The notes under the pieces were generated by a model that was not told the DNA's origin, did not search any database, and saw nothing but the letters and a program-made list of their open reading frames with translations. The position numbers and the translations under genes were made by a program. From Chimonanthus salicifolius (taxonomy: Eukaryota > Streptophyta > Magnoliopsida > Laurales > Calycanthaceae), in the NCBI GenBank assembly GCA_013350335.1, contig CM023536.1:41176314-41240313 (forward strand): a stretch of DNA of 64,000 bases, given 5' to 3'. Within the stretch, counting starts at the first letter, position 1; every line of letters begins with the position of its first letter. Positions 11,101 through 23,100 of the stretch are shown in pieces.

Positions 11101-14100
11101 TGTCTACAACGGCAGAAGCATTGAAAGTTCTGGATTCTTGTGGCTCAGATATAATTGAATTGGGCTTACCCTATTCTGATGCGTTGGCTGATGGACCAGT
11201 TATTCAGGTTTGATTTTCCTGTGTTCTTTCTAAAATTCTTTTTAATTTGTCTTTTGAGGTATCATGATTTATTGTGTTGTTTACAGGCTGCTGCTACTCG
11301 TGCACTAGCGAAAGGGGCAAATTTCAGTAACATTATTTCCATGTTGAAGGAGGTAATTATTTAAGGCACAAAATCAAATTTGTAAAATGAGCATATATAC
11401 AACGCTGGCGTTTCAATTTTTTTATTTTAAATGATTCATTATATTGCAATGTTTTCTCATATTTTAATGTAGAAATATTAAACTTTGATGGAGCCTCACT
11501 TGGAATATAATTTTTTCCATGTAATTCCCTAAATGGTGGCCCAATCAAATGCTTCTCATTCAGTCCAATTCTGTTATCAATGTATGGAGAATGTGAATTG
11601 ATTGTTTAAATGACTATATCATGGCCTACTTGGTCATGACAAATTTTTTGCTTTAATCAATTGACTAGAATTGGTTTTTGTCAGTTGGCTGAATGATCCA
11701 ATTCCAATCCCAAGTTAAGGAGGGTTGTTCAAGAGGATCTGTAAACTGGATTGTTGCAGCATGTGTAAATTGGATCACTTTCTGATTGTTGATTGCCATA
11801 ATTCTGCAATTGAAAATGGTGATATGATTAGGAAACTCATTGGAGTTCTTGTAGCAATATGATTGAGCATAGGCCAAAGGGGTACAAAATGAGCCTAGGG
11901 TTTGTGTACAAGGCTGATAGGAGGCCCAACAGATGCATGGGGTCATCATCATCATCTTCAAGCCATTTATCCTCATTTAGGTTACAACAATGAGCTTTTA
12001 CCAATTGTGCTCTATAGATTCTTGTCTCCCAACAAATTCATGTGATTTCCAACTTAATGGGATTTTGCATCTTACGTTTTGATTGGATTTTATTTCTTGC
12101 TTCTAGTTATTTACTTAAATAACTAGGTAGTTGTAATAATCTTACTAATTTTTGTTATATTTAATGGTTTAGATCAAAAGCTCTGCTCTGCGCTATCAAT
12201 GTCAATGTAAAGGTCATTTGGGATTTCTTTTATTTGGTTTAGAATAGTGAATATTGACATTTTATAGTCTAGCAAATCCCTTTTTTTAGAAGTAATAGTG
12301 AAAATTCATTAAAAAAGAAAAGAAGTACATATACATAGAGCATGGTCTAAAAGGATTAGACCACAAAAATCGAAAAACAACATGTAATAGAAAATCAATA
12401 CAATGGTACAACAAAAACAAGAATAAATATCATAAGAAAAAGATGCCTGAGAAATGATTCCCAATTCCCAATTGGAAAAATAGTCTGCCACTCTGTTAGT
12501 TGAGCGCCCGACCTTAACAAAAGATAAATCCATCCCTACAGCCAATTCTCTAACCTCCTTTACCGTATTGATCATTCTCCATGGAGGATGCATCATTCCT
12601 TTTGCCCATTTGAAAGCATTAGCCGAATCCCCTTCAATAATAAGCTTACCGCCCATGAACTTTATAGATGGCCAAAGCTCTCCTAATACTAAGTATTTCC
12701 ACCTCATTTGAATCATTGATTCCCACCGACTCATTGAACATGATAGATGTTTTGCCCCTATGGTTCCTAAGCATACCGCCTATCCCAGTTGGCCATGATT
12801 TTCTCCTAGTTGCTCCATCTATATTAAATTTCATGACGTCCTATTCTAGTAGCTCCCATCTATCGATCTCACTTTTCTCCTATATCACCTCATGCACCCT
12901 TCCCAAGACAAGAGGAGATCGTTTATTTTGAGACCCTTAAACTTGGTGTCAGCCAGTAGACAAATGCAAAGTTTGCATTTAGCGACATGGAAAAGCTCAT
13001 TCTCATCTGATGACTTGCCCTCAAACATTCTAGCATTTCTTTCCTTCCACTCAGTCCAAAAAATTACAGCGTAAATGTTTGCCATGTGATTTTCAATATG
13101 GGGTTTAATCTCGATAAGAACCACGAGCCCACTGTTTCTCTACACAACCTATCAAAAACCCATGGGTAAACCAAAAAGAATTATAATTCTCTTGTGTCTA
13201 CTCTCAAGTTCTTCATCCTTGGTCTTTAGGTTCAATCAAATTTTCTTGTAAGATCCTTTTCAAGGTTTTTTTTTAACTTTCCACATCATCTCTTCAATTT
13301 CCTCATCATTCTACCCATTTCAACCAACAATAATTTGGTTTTGGATTGGTTGTTATTTCCATAATTATTTCAAAGATTGTTATTTTAATAATGTTTCCAA
13401 TGTAATTAAGGACTTGATAAGTCATATTTGCCATCATGTCTTTTGCTGATCCATCATAAGGGAGTTCAAAGGAATTAGTAGCATATTGCTTTGTTGTTGC
13501 TGGAAAAAAAAAGAGAATAACACCGGAATGGGCATCCATGACCTAAGACATAATTTATTGCTTTTTGTGCACAAAGATTTTATGTTTTGAAGCTTTCACA
13601 GCATCCTCCTTTTACATAGGTTTGAGCCTGGCCTGAGCATGCAATCCAAGCTTGAGCTTTAACTTGATTAGCATTCAGACGAAAAATTATGCTCGGTTAG
13701 CATTTGGATTAAAGATTGATGGTCAAGTTTATTTTTCCTTGTAGGGCTCTTCAGGCTTTCAGTCAAATGGGCCAAATTCCAATACCTATATGTATGTTAT
13801 TGGACCTTTATAATCTTGCTAAAGATGATTCCCATGTGCATGGCATTTTAATACTTTTGTTTTTGAGAGAGGACATTTGTTACATGATGCAAAGCATAAT
13901 ACCAGTCCTTTTTTTTTTTTGCTATTTTCGTGTCTCTGCTATTTTTGTTATGCTTTGTTTTCTTTCTTTCTTTTGTTAGTTTATTTTTAGATGAGAATAA
14001 TTATGTAATTTTAGTTTCCTTATTTGGGGTAAGGTCTTATTATATAAACCCCTCTCTCTTGTAAACTCAACCACCGATAAATGAAATAAAATTGACGTTC

Positions 14101-17100
14101 TTCAGCAAGAATTGTGCGAGAATACCTTGGAGCGAGTCCTTGGAAACTCTGGTGAGATATCGGAGAGGTGAGAGGCCTTGGCGTGAGGCTATCCTTTCAT
14201 CTTCTTTAGGTACATATTTTCTTCTTCTTCTCTCTTCTTCTCTACGACTCCTCCTTTGTCTTTTCCCTATTTCCACCACCCCTCCCTGGATCTTCATATC
14301 CATTGTCACCTTCCCTCGTTAAGCCCTACAGCTTTGCTGCAAACCCCCTTTTCTCCCTCATCTTTCACTGTTACCTCCTGTAAATCCATCTCCATTGCTG
14401 TAGCCTTAAGAAACCCATACAGTCCGTGACCTCCCTTATCCCATTCGTATCCCCTTTAGTTCTATTTCAATCGAAACCCCATTTAAAATCTCATGTGCCT
14501 AAGTTTCCAGCTTATTAACCCATATGCCATTTAATTCATTTAATTTTGAACCCTTTATTTTCATTCACACATTGGAATCTAAGGATACTTGCATAATTAT
14601 TGGTAATCATTCTTATATTAGTTAATTGCATTTATTAACTAAATTTTAATTTCAGCCCATGTTAGTTTTAAGATGCATTATTTTCATTCATTTTAATTTT
14701 TAGGGACCACATTAGGCATTTATGGCACCCTATTAGTTGTCCTGCATCATTACATGATCTAAATTGTGGTTATAGGAGGATGGATAAAATGTCATGTGTC
14801 CTTTCTTGTTTCTTTTGAATTCTTCATGTCTTCCATTGCAATGCAATGATGGTTTTCTTACATTTTCAGCAATAATTTTTTTTTTCTCATGAATGGTTTG
14901 GTTACTCTAGTAGATATGCATAGCAAGCTTGTTGTATTTCCTATTGCATTATCCACTGGCTGAGTACTTCAAATTTCTAGGTGGGGGCAAGGAGCTAGTA
15001 TTTATGTAATCATGTAATCCAATTATGACACTTGCAGGTGGTCCCTCAACTATATTCTCCAATTGCACTATTTTCATACTATAACCCGATACTGAAGCGT
15101 GGGATTGGAAATTTTATGTCCACCATAAAAGATGTTGGCATCCACGGTAATTTACAACTTCAAATTTGGTAACTATTTTGTTAAATGTTCCCAGCTGTTA
15201 AGTTTTATGGCATCAGTTTATTTGATTACAGTTAATGTCATCTTTTGGAATAATTGAGTGAGATGCTAGAGAGATTACCTTAATCTCCAACCATTTGATT
15301 CTTCTCAAACATTAAGGATTTCATGACTATATATTTTCTTGGATGATTGTTATAATTGTTCATTCTTTTCCTTGGCATATTAGTAGATTCCACTTCACAC
15401 CATATGCACATGAACTGTTATTTAGGAAACAATGGAAGTTGACCATCAGATGAATTAGTTTCTAACAGGTATATTTTTGCAGGATTGGTTGTGCCTGATG
15501 TTCCACTTGAGGAGACCAAAGTTTTGAGAGAAGAAGCTGTTAAAAATAAAATTGAGTTGGTAGATCCTAACTTGGTCTTGTTGCTTGTGTATTTTTTGGG
15601 GCTTTAGATCCTTTATTTTTTTCTTTAATTTTTATGAATGGTGATGTAACTCAAATTCATAATGTTTATTGCAGTATGATTTTAGAAAATAAAACCACTG
15701 CTCAGATTTACTGGTTGCTTCTAACAAATTCCAGCACAAGCAATAAAACCTAATAGAATGTCAGTATTATATGGCATTACCCAGCAAGTGTAGTATCATG
15801 TCAAACCAATATCTCAACCACTGTATCTATTCCCCCCAACACCCCCAACAACCACCCCCAAAAAAAAAATTGACAGAAAAAACTACACTAAATAATAATA
15901 AAAATTGAAATGATGGATCAGATCCATATCACAAAACCAAGATCAAAGAAATTTATGACCTCGATATTCCACATATGTTAATCAACAACTAAAATCCATC
16001 ATTGGCCAAGATAAAGGAAAAAAAAACCAGTTTAGAAAAACACTCAAGATTGGTGTCATGAGGTGGCAAACCTTGCAATAAGAACAAATCCCTGAAGTCA
16101 CATAATCAAAATCAACCAAAACTAATAAAAAATAGAAGGGAAGAACAATATACGGAAACCAAATAGGAGAAAAGACCCTCAAAACTTTGCATTGGGCCCA
16201 AGCAACTCATAGAAGCTCTAGCCTGACCACTGGTATGAGAGGATAATCCGATAACTCATTCTGGTCAATGAAATTTGAAAAGGATTTCATTTCTCTAGAA
16301 AAGACAGCACCCCTTTATGGATTAGAAAGCCCTTTACTGAGATGGATCTAGAGTCCATCCTCCCTGCTGTAATTCTAAAGAAGGAAGGATTCCACATGAC
16401 CACCAGCCCACCAAATAAGCCTTCTGAAGGTTTACAAAAGAAGTCACAGTCCAGGGGTCCCCATATTTCTCTAACCATTGTTGAAGTGATATCTTCCTTT
16501 TTAGTTTCTTGAAGACAAAGAAAATCAATTCTATTTTTCCTAATCATCCGTCTTATTGCGCCTCTTTTGGCCTGGAGCCCAAGGCTCCTAACATTCCAAG
16601 TCAGAACCTTCATTGAGAAACTCGTCTTCCCCAGAATTTTCTCCCCGCCCGAGCTTTCTTCTATAGTAAACATGGAAGAGTGTTCTTCTGTCCCTCAACA
16701 CCAAAGCTGGTCTATTTTTCCTCGACTGTCTAGAAGATGTTGAAGAGGACCTATTTCTCATTTCCACCCTTTGCAGCTCACTTACTGCATTACCTTCATC
16801 ACTAAATTTGATTCCCAATGACTTCCCTACCTACAAAATCTCATTACTTTTCAACTACTTACGCTTGCTGGTAGGTGAGAATTCAAGATCAAAATCCTTT
16901 TGGGCCCCATTCATGGAAAAGGTGGAGAAAAGATTAGAGGGGTGGGGTAGAAAGTATTTATCATTAGGTGAAAGGTTTACACCATTAGATCCGTCCTCAT
17001 GAATCTACCTACTTATTACATGTCCATATTTCAAATGCCAAAAGGAGTTTCGAGGAAACTGGAGCAATGTTTTAGGAGGTCTCTATGGGGTGACAAACAG

Positions 17101-20100
17101 GATAAGAAGGTTCATTTGGTATCTTGGTCCGAAGTGACTAAACCCAAGTCCTTCAGAGGATTAGGAATTGTTCCACTCCAAGTCAGGAATCAAGTGCTTT
17201 TATGCAAATGGAGTTGGTGGTTTGGGAAAAAAAGGGAAGCACTGTGTGCTAAAGTCCTAGCTGCTAGATAATATAAATCATTCCTTTTTTCTCTATTAAT
17301 ATAAATAGTATTGTTACAGCTCAAAAAAACAAAGTCCTAGCCGCTGGATATGGCTTGTGAGATAGAGGAGGTTGGGTGCTTGGAGAAAATATTGAGAGGA
17401 TAGGATCACAAGTAGTTAGGGCGTGGTGGAGAATGGGGAGGGGGCGGAGCCGGTCGGTCGCATTTCAAAAAGAATCTAAGACTCCTAGTCAGAAATCTTG
17501 ATAGAACCCTCTTCTGGACGAATTTGTGGCTTGGGGAGAGACCCCTAAAGGAAGTTTTCCTGAGATTGTACAGGGCAACACGTAACAAGGAGGCTTTAGT
17601 CAGGGATCGTTTTGGGTTTGAAGAAGACCAAGTTTTGTGGTACTTTGATTTCAGAAGAGCCCTTTGGTGCTTCGAACATGACATGATAACTTAGAGGAGC
17701 TTGTAAGACACAATTTTGTTCGCTTTGGGGCCCATACACCCTCAAAACTTTTCATTGGGCCCAAGTGTGACACTTAAGCCTAAAATGCGTTGTGCTAGAA
17801 GGGAGGAGAGCGCTAGCTTATATCCTCCATTCCACTCCTTGTCCTAGGCAATGTGGGACTTTGTGCGCTCCTCACTGGCACAAGTCTCTCCATGGCCAAA
17901 CTCTCTCTCAAGCACCCTCCACTGGTGTGGGTCATTACAATCATTACAATCCCACCCCCTTTGGACAAAAGTCGTCCCAGGCTCTACCACTCTCATCTTC
18001 CCACATCTGGTCCGAGAGTTGAACCAGGCTCTAACACCATCTGTAATGACCAGTTCCAGTAGCACAATATTGTCCACTTTGGGGCCCATACATCCTCACG
18101 ACTTTGCATTGGGCCTAAGTGTCACACTTAAGCCCAAAACGGCATTGTGCTAGAAAGGGAGGAAAGTGTTAGCTTATATCTTCCACTCTATTCCTTGTCC
18201 TAGGCAATGTGGGGACTTTGTGCGCTCTTCACTGGCGCAACACTCTCCATGGCCAAACTCTCTCAAGCACCCTCCATTGGTGCATGTCATTATGGAGCTT
18301 TTAGCCTTATTGGGAGATTTCATGTTGTCTAGAGAGGGAAGAAGATGATTTGATCTGGGTTGGTGATTCATTTGGCTGTTTTTCAGTCAAATTGGCTGTT
18401 GATAGAGTTAGTCATGAAGAAATCGGGACCTCCCTCCCCTGCTTGGCCTAGAAAAGTATGGATCCCTCGAGAGTACAAGCCTTTGTGTGGAGTGTCCTAG
18501 AAGGTGAGACACTTACTAGAATGGCTTTAAGCAAAAGGGTTTTGTAACGACCCTGCTCTGCCCAACACAATATTGTCCTCTTTGGGAATCACACGCCCTC
18601 ATGACTTTACACTGAGATGTGTGCGCATCCACACACTCCAAAAGGCCTTGTGCTGAGTGAAGGAAGAGTGTTACTTATATCCCAAGATCCAGACAACCTC
18701 CCAGGCGATATGGGATTCACTCTAGAGTATTCCCCCCACTCACCAATGCCACACTGGTGAAATTCTTTCTCTTTATCCACGCACATGGCGTATTCCCCCC
18801 ACTTTTCATCTAGTGCGAGCCATCACAGGTTTACTCAATCCCGGGGAAGACCTCCAATGCACTTTACGCAGTCTTGTGGAGGAGGATGCAGATCATCTTT
18901 TTTTATGCTCCCTTATCGTGGGTCAATTTTGGGCAAATTTTATTAACATGATAGGAATCCCGTGGGTTTTAGACACGATTTGTGAGGGAGTGATGGCATC
19001 TTGGTCCCTTCCTCGCCTCAATCAGTAGACAAAGGCAGCCTGGAGCACAATTCTTGCAGCAATCCTATGGACCATTTGGAAAGAGAGGGATGCAAGGATA
19101 TTTCAATTGAAGGCATCAGAGGTCATAGAGATTCTTCATAAGGCTAAGTGAAGGCTATGTGTTTGGCTCTTATTTGGGAAGGAGTTCAAGGGACACAAAT
19201 TATCGGATTTCTATCAATCGTAGGAGGGTTCTTTATCTGGAGGACCTATAAGGACTAAAACCTTAGTCACTTGGTCCCTTCCACGTCAAAACACTTTTAA
19301 ATTCAATGTAGACGGGGCTGCTAGGGGGGAACCGGGGCTAACAGGAATTGGTGGGGTTCTGGTCAATCATAATGGAAAATCTTCCATCATTTTCTTTGAA
19401 TTGGTAGGTCGAAAAGAATCAAATAAGGTAGAAATTCTTAGTATTAGGAGAGCTTTGACTATTTGGATTTCTCTGGTGCTAGGAAAATTGGTTATTGAGA
19501 GTGATTCGACAAATGCAATTAAGTGTGTCATAGGAGAGAAATGACCTATTTAAATTCAATGTAGACGGGGCTGCTAGGGGGGAACCGGGGCTAACAGGAA
19601 TTGGTGGGGTTCTAGGCAATCATAATGGAAAATCTTCCGTCATTTTCTTTGAATTGGTAGGTCGAAAAGAATCAAATAAGGTAGAAATTCTTAGTATTAG
19701 GAGAGCTTTGACTATTTGAATTTCTCTGGCACTAGGAAAATTGGTTATGGAGAGTGATTCGACAAATGCAATTAAGTGTGTCATAGGAGAGAAATGACCT
19801 CCTTGGAGACTAACGACAATATTGAGGGAGATTAGGGCATTACTCATTGGCTGAGAGAAATCATTCTCACAAGTCAGTAGCTAACGGAGTAGGAGATTTC
19901 TTTGCGAAACATGGAGTTGACTCATCATCCCATGGTGTTTTCTACCTGTGACTTCTGGAGTGGGAGGGGTTATACTGGTTGTTTGGATTGTATTGGATGT
20001 ATCTCATGGACTTGGTTTTTTTTTTTTTGGGGGGGGGGGTGGTGGGGTGGTTTGCTTCTTTGATTTTTGGGTTGTTTTGTATTTTCTTTTCTCCCTTTTA

Positions 20101-23100
20101 GGGTTTACATCTCCTAAACGCTTCTTGTTTTTCATACTCTTGTACTCACATTTTCTTATTAATGCATTATCATTTTTATTACCACTAAAAAAAGGAAAAC
20201 AAATCCTTGAGATCTTCTACCTTCATGGAGCAATCCTTGGACGACATTTCCATATTTTAGGTGCAATCATTGTGGGGTTTTTATCTTCTCTGGAGAGCAA
20301 TCCTTGGAGATTCTATTATGTAATGTTGGATGGACCCGATTCTGTTTAACGCTAGAAAAGCTTGGTGTTCCTTGAGGCTTCTCTCTCATTCACACCATTC
20401 CACATTAAACTGAGTGGATCAAGTTAACAAAACCCCACGAGTGAACCTATTGGGACCTCTAATAAATGGAACAAGTCAATAGGAGTATAGGACCTCATTG
20501 GAGGACTACTACATCATCCAAAAAATAAAGGAACTAGTTTCACCAATTGGTATATGTGGAACTTGTAACTTGGAAGTTTGTAGCTTGTGGTCGAAGTTAT
20601 ACACTTGTTAAATGGTGTTGAGTGAACCAAATCATAGCTATTGACTCCACACTTGGAACCATGGTACTCACATTAGGTACAAATTCAATTCAATTTAGTT
20701 TATGGACTTCAATTCCAAGCACTTTTGATTTTTGTCCAACATGAATTCATCTAAATGGGTGAGTACACATGTTGGGTTTTTATAGATTCAGTCACTGCAG
20801 ATTCCAACATGACAGCTAATGATATTTGGCTTTGGACTTGCTTTGACTTGGGACCATCAAGCTACATTCATGGGTTTTGTGCTGTTTGGTGTAGTGTAAA
20901 ACTGTTACTGGCATTTCCCTGTTATAACAAATGGATAAAATCCATGATCTAAGAGACTTGCACTTCTTTGTGAATTGAAAACCATATTCTACTAACAGTA
21001 TGCACCTTTTTCTGTATCCTGTGCCAAAGAACCCCTTTAAAATTTGTGTGTTTTGAATTTTGTTTGATCTAAACTTAAGGTAACTTGACTTTCACTAACT
21101 AGGAGTCTGTTTTCCATCTTTATCAGAATAAGTTTTTACGTCGAAACTATGGCATAAATTTATATGAACCATCATGTTTTTGTTGTCATATGCATATATT
21201 TGACTTTTAAAATTTAATTAATAAATCCATTAAGCTTGTATTTGCGGTTCACCAAATCTGTATCTCCATACAAGTGTCAGCTTTTGACACTTACGCAAGA
21301 AAGAATTATGAAGACATTGTAGAAGTTGCCAGAACGGTACAAAATTATCTGATCTCACTCAGTACTTATTTGTATGCCCAATTAATTTATTTTTTAGTTT
21401 TAATTACATATGCTATATATTGATAACTATATAACTATGTACTCATTTTGTTATGACTTTGAAGGTTCTGTTCACGACACCTACCACTCCAATAGAACGA
21501 ATGAAAGCAATTGTTGAAGCTTCAGATGGTTTTGTTTACCTTGTAAGTTTCTGTAGTGTAGTATGGTACCATTTTTCTTTGATTAGGCTATAGATTATAT
21601 TCTACTAAATATACTTGACCGTAACCAACACAACAGTGTATGTAGTATGGGCTTACATAAGTATTCATGCATAAGCTAATGCAATCTCATATTACACTTT
21701 AGTCAATACTGAGATATGTAAGATTTGTAGTGTTATATATATAAGAAAGAGAGGGAGGGGGGGTGGACTTTCCCAACAGGCTATGCCACCCATTACAACT
21801 GAGGGAACTCGCATCCATCCCATCGCAAGCACCTACAATGTCATGATCACATTGGTTTACCCCTTTTCTTTGGTAGTTCAACGGATGGTCGCCCCTCCTT
21901 GTCCCTCCTCCCTTTTCTTTCTCCCCTGGCCGTGTGGGCCACACTTCAGAAAGGCCTTATGGCGGTCCTTCACCAACTTGTGTGAGCCCTGCCCCCCCTC
22001 CCGCCAGGTCTCTCTCGATACCAACTTAGCTGCCTGGTCCTGCTATTGGCATAACAACTGGTACACCATAAGTTGGCCCAACCTAGTCCTCTGGTATTAG
22101 GGTTGGCTCCTCGTAGTTCTCCCTTTAACAACAATGGTAGATAGGAGCTGGACTGTCTCACGACGTTCTAAACCCAACTCACGTACCACTTGAATGGAAG
22201 TTGTGTTCTAATATTTAGTTGTGTATTGTTCACTGCTCCAAGGTCAGACATAACACTAACAATTTTTTTGATCCCTGTACCAATATAAATGCTCTAGCAC
22301 ATTGAAGGGAAGGGGAAAAATCGAGATTTTGCATTAGATCCTAAATATAGATGCTACACTGTGAGTGGGCATAAAAAGTTTTTCATCGATATATAAACTA
22401 TATACTGGCTTGTCAAATGACAATTATCTAAAACCATATTCTTAAGAACATTATATATGTTGTAAGCCTGCTATATCTCTAGGTTCAAGTTCTGGTAGTG
22501 GCTTGCCATGAATGGGAAGACATGATTGGATATTGATAATATCACATTAAATTCGCATTTAATAAGAAACTCCTTGTACATACTGGCACATTTAATGGGA
22601 TCTTGCGGTGGTGTGTTTCTCTCTATTTTCCTAATTAGTTCATGATAAAACACAAAGCATAAATATGTCGTAGCTGTTTTAGGGGCAAGTGTTCATCCTT
22701 TTGAATGTATTCTCCTTCCTGAAATTCCTTCCATGAGAGAACTGTATACTCATTGGAACTTTAGTTGAATTATACGTAACAAGTATTGATTTTAATTAAA
22801 AATAAAAAGTTATACCTAAAAGTATCAAATAATCATGTTGTGATAGAAAAGCTAACTGTTGTTTGACGCAGATTTAAGTGCTTGTAACAATAGCTTCTGG
22901 TATGTAATTAAAAAAATAACCTTTTGTTCCTTGTTCTTTAACTGAATTTCATGATTATCAATAAATATTTTAAGCTAGTTGAAGTAAAGATAATTTATAT
23001 GTGCTATCACGAATCTTAATTCTGAACTGATATGTACTTATGAGTAGTATTTTTGGTGATAATTTACTTATAAAGGTGATGTAATAATTGCCTTACGATG

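Larger units (their letters stand above)
16287..20200 (+). mobile_element. 5'-inverted LINE in TSA intron 5 with nested insertions
   Basis: The left part (16818-16287, minus strand) encodes the LINE endonuclease start: [25 protein letters not shown]. From about 16860 the + strand carries the RT thumb ([43 protein letters not shown]), then the ORF2 tail with a HxxC-type segment near 18880-18900. An RNase H domain (FNVDGAARG) and a 3' end with an A-run near 20187-20194 follow. The RT core is absent. An inverted 5' piece joined to a direct 3' piece, with the 5' side at the junction, is the signature of twin priming. Several stops and frameshifts make it inactive. Confidence 0.85.

Noticed and set aside
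16074..20215. AACAAATCC(C/T)TGA as a target duplication of the twin-primed LINE
   Set aside because: The copies near 16084 and 20199 are imperfect, and the left one lies about 200 bp outside the recognisable LINE sequence; not convincing.
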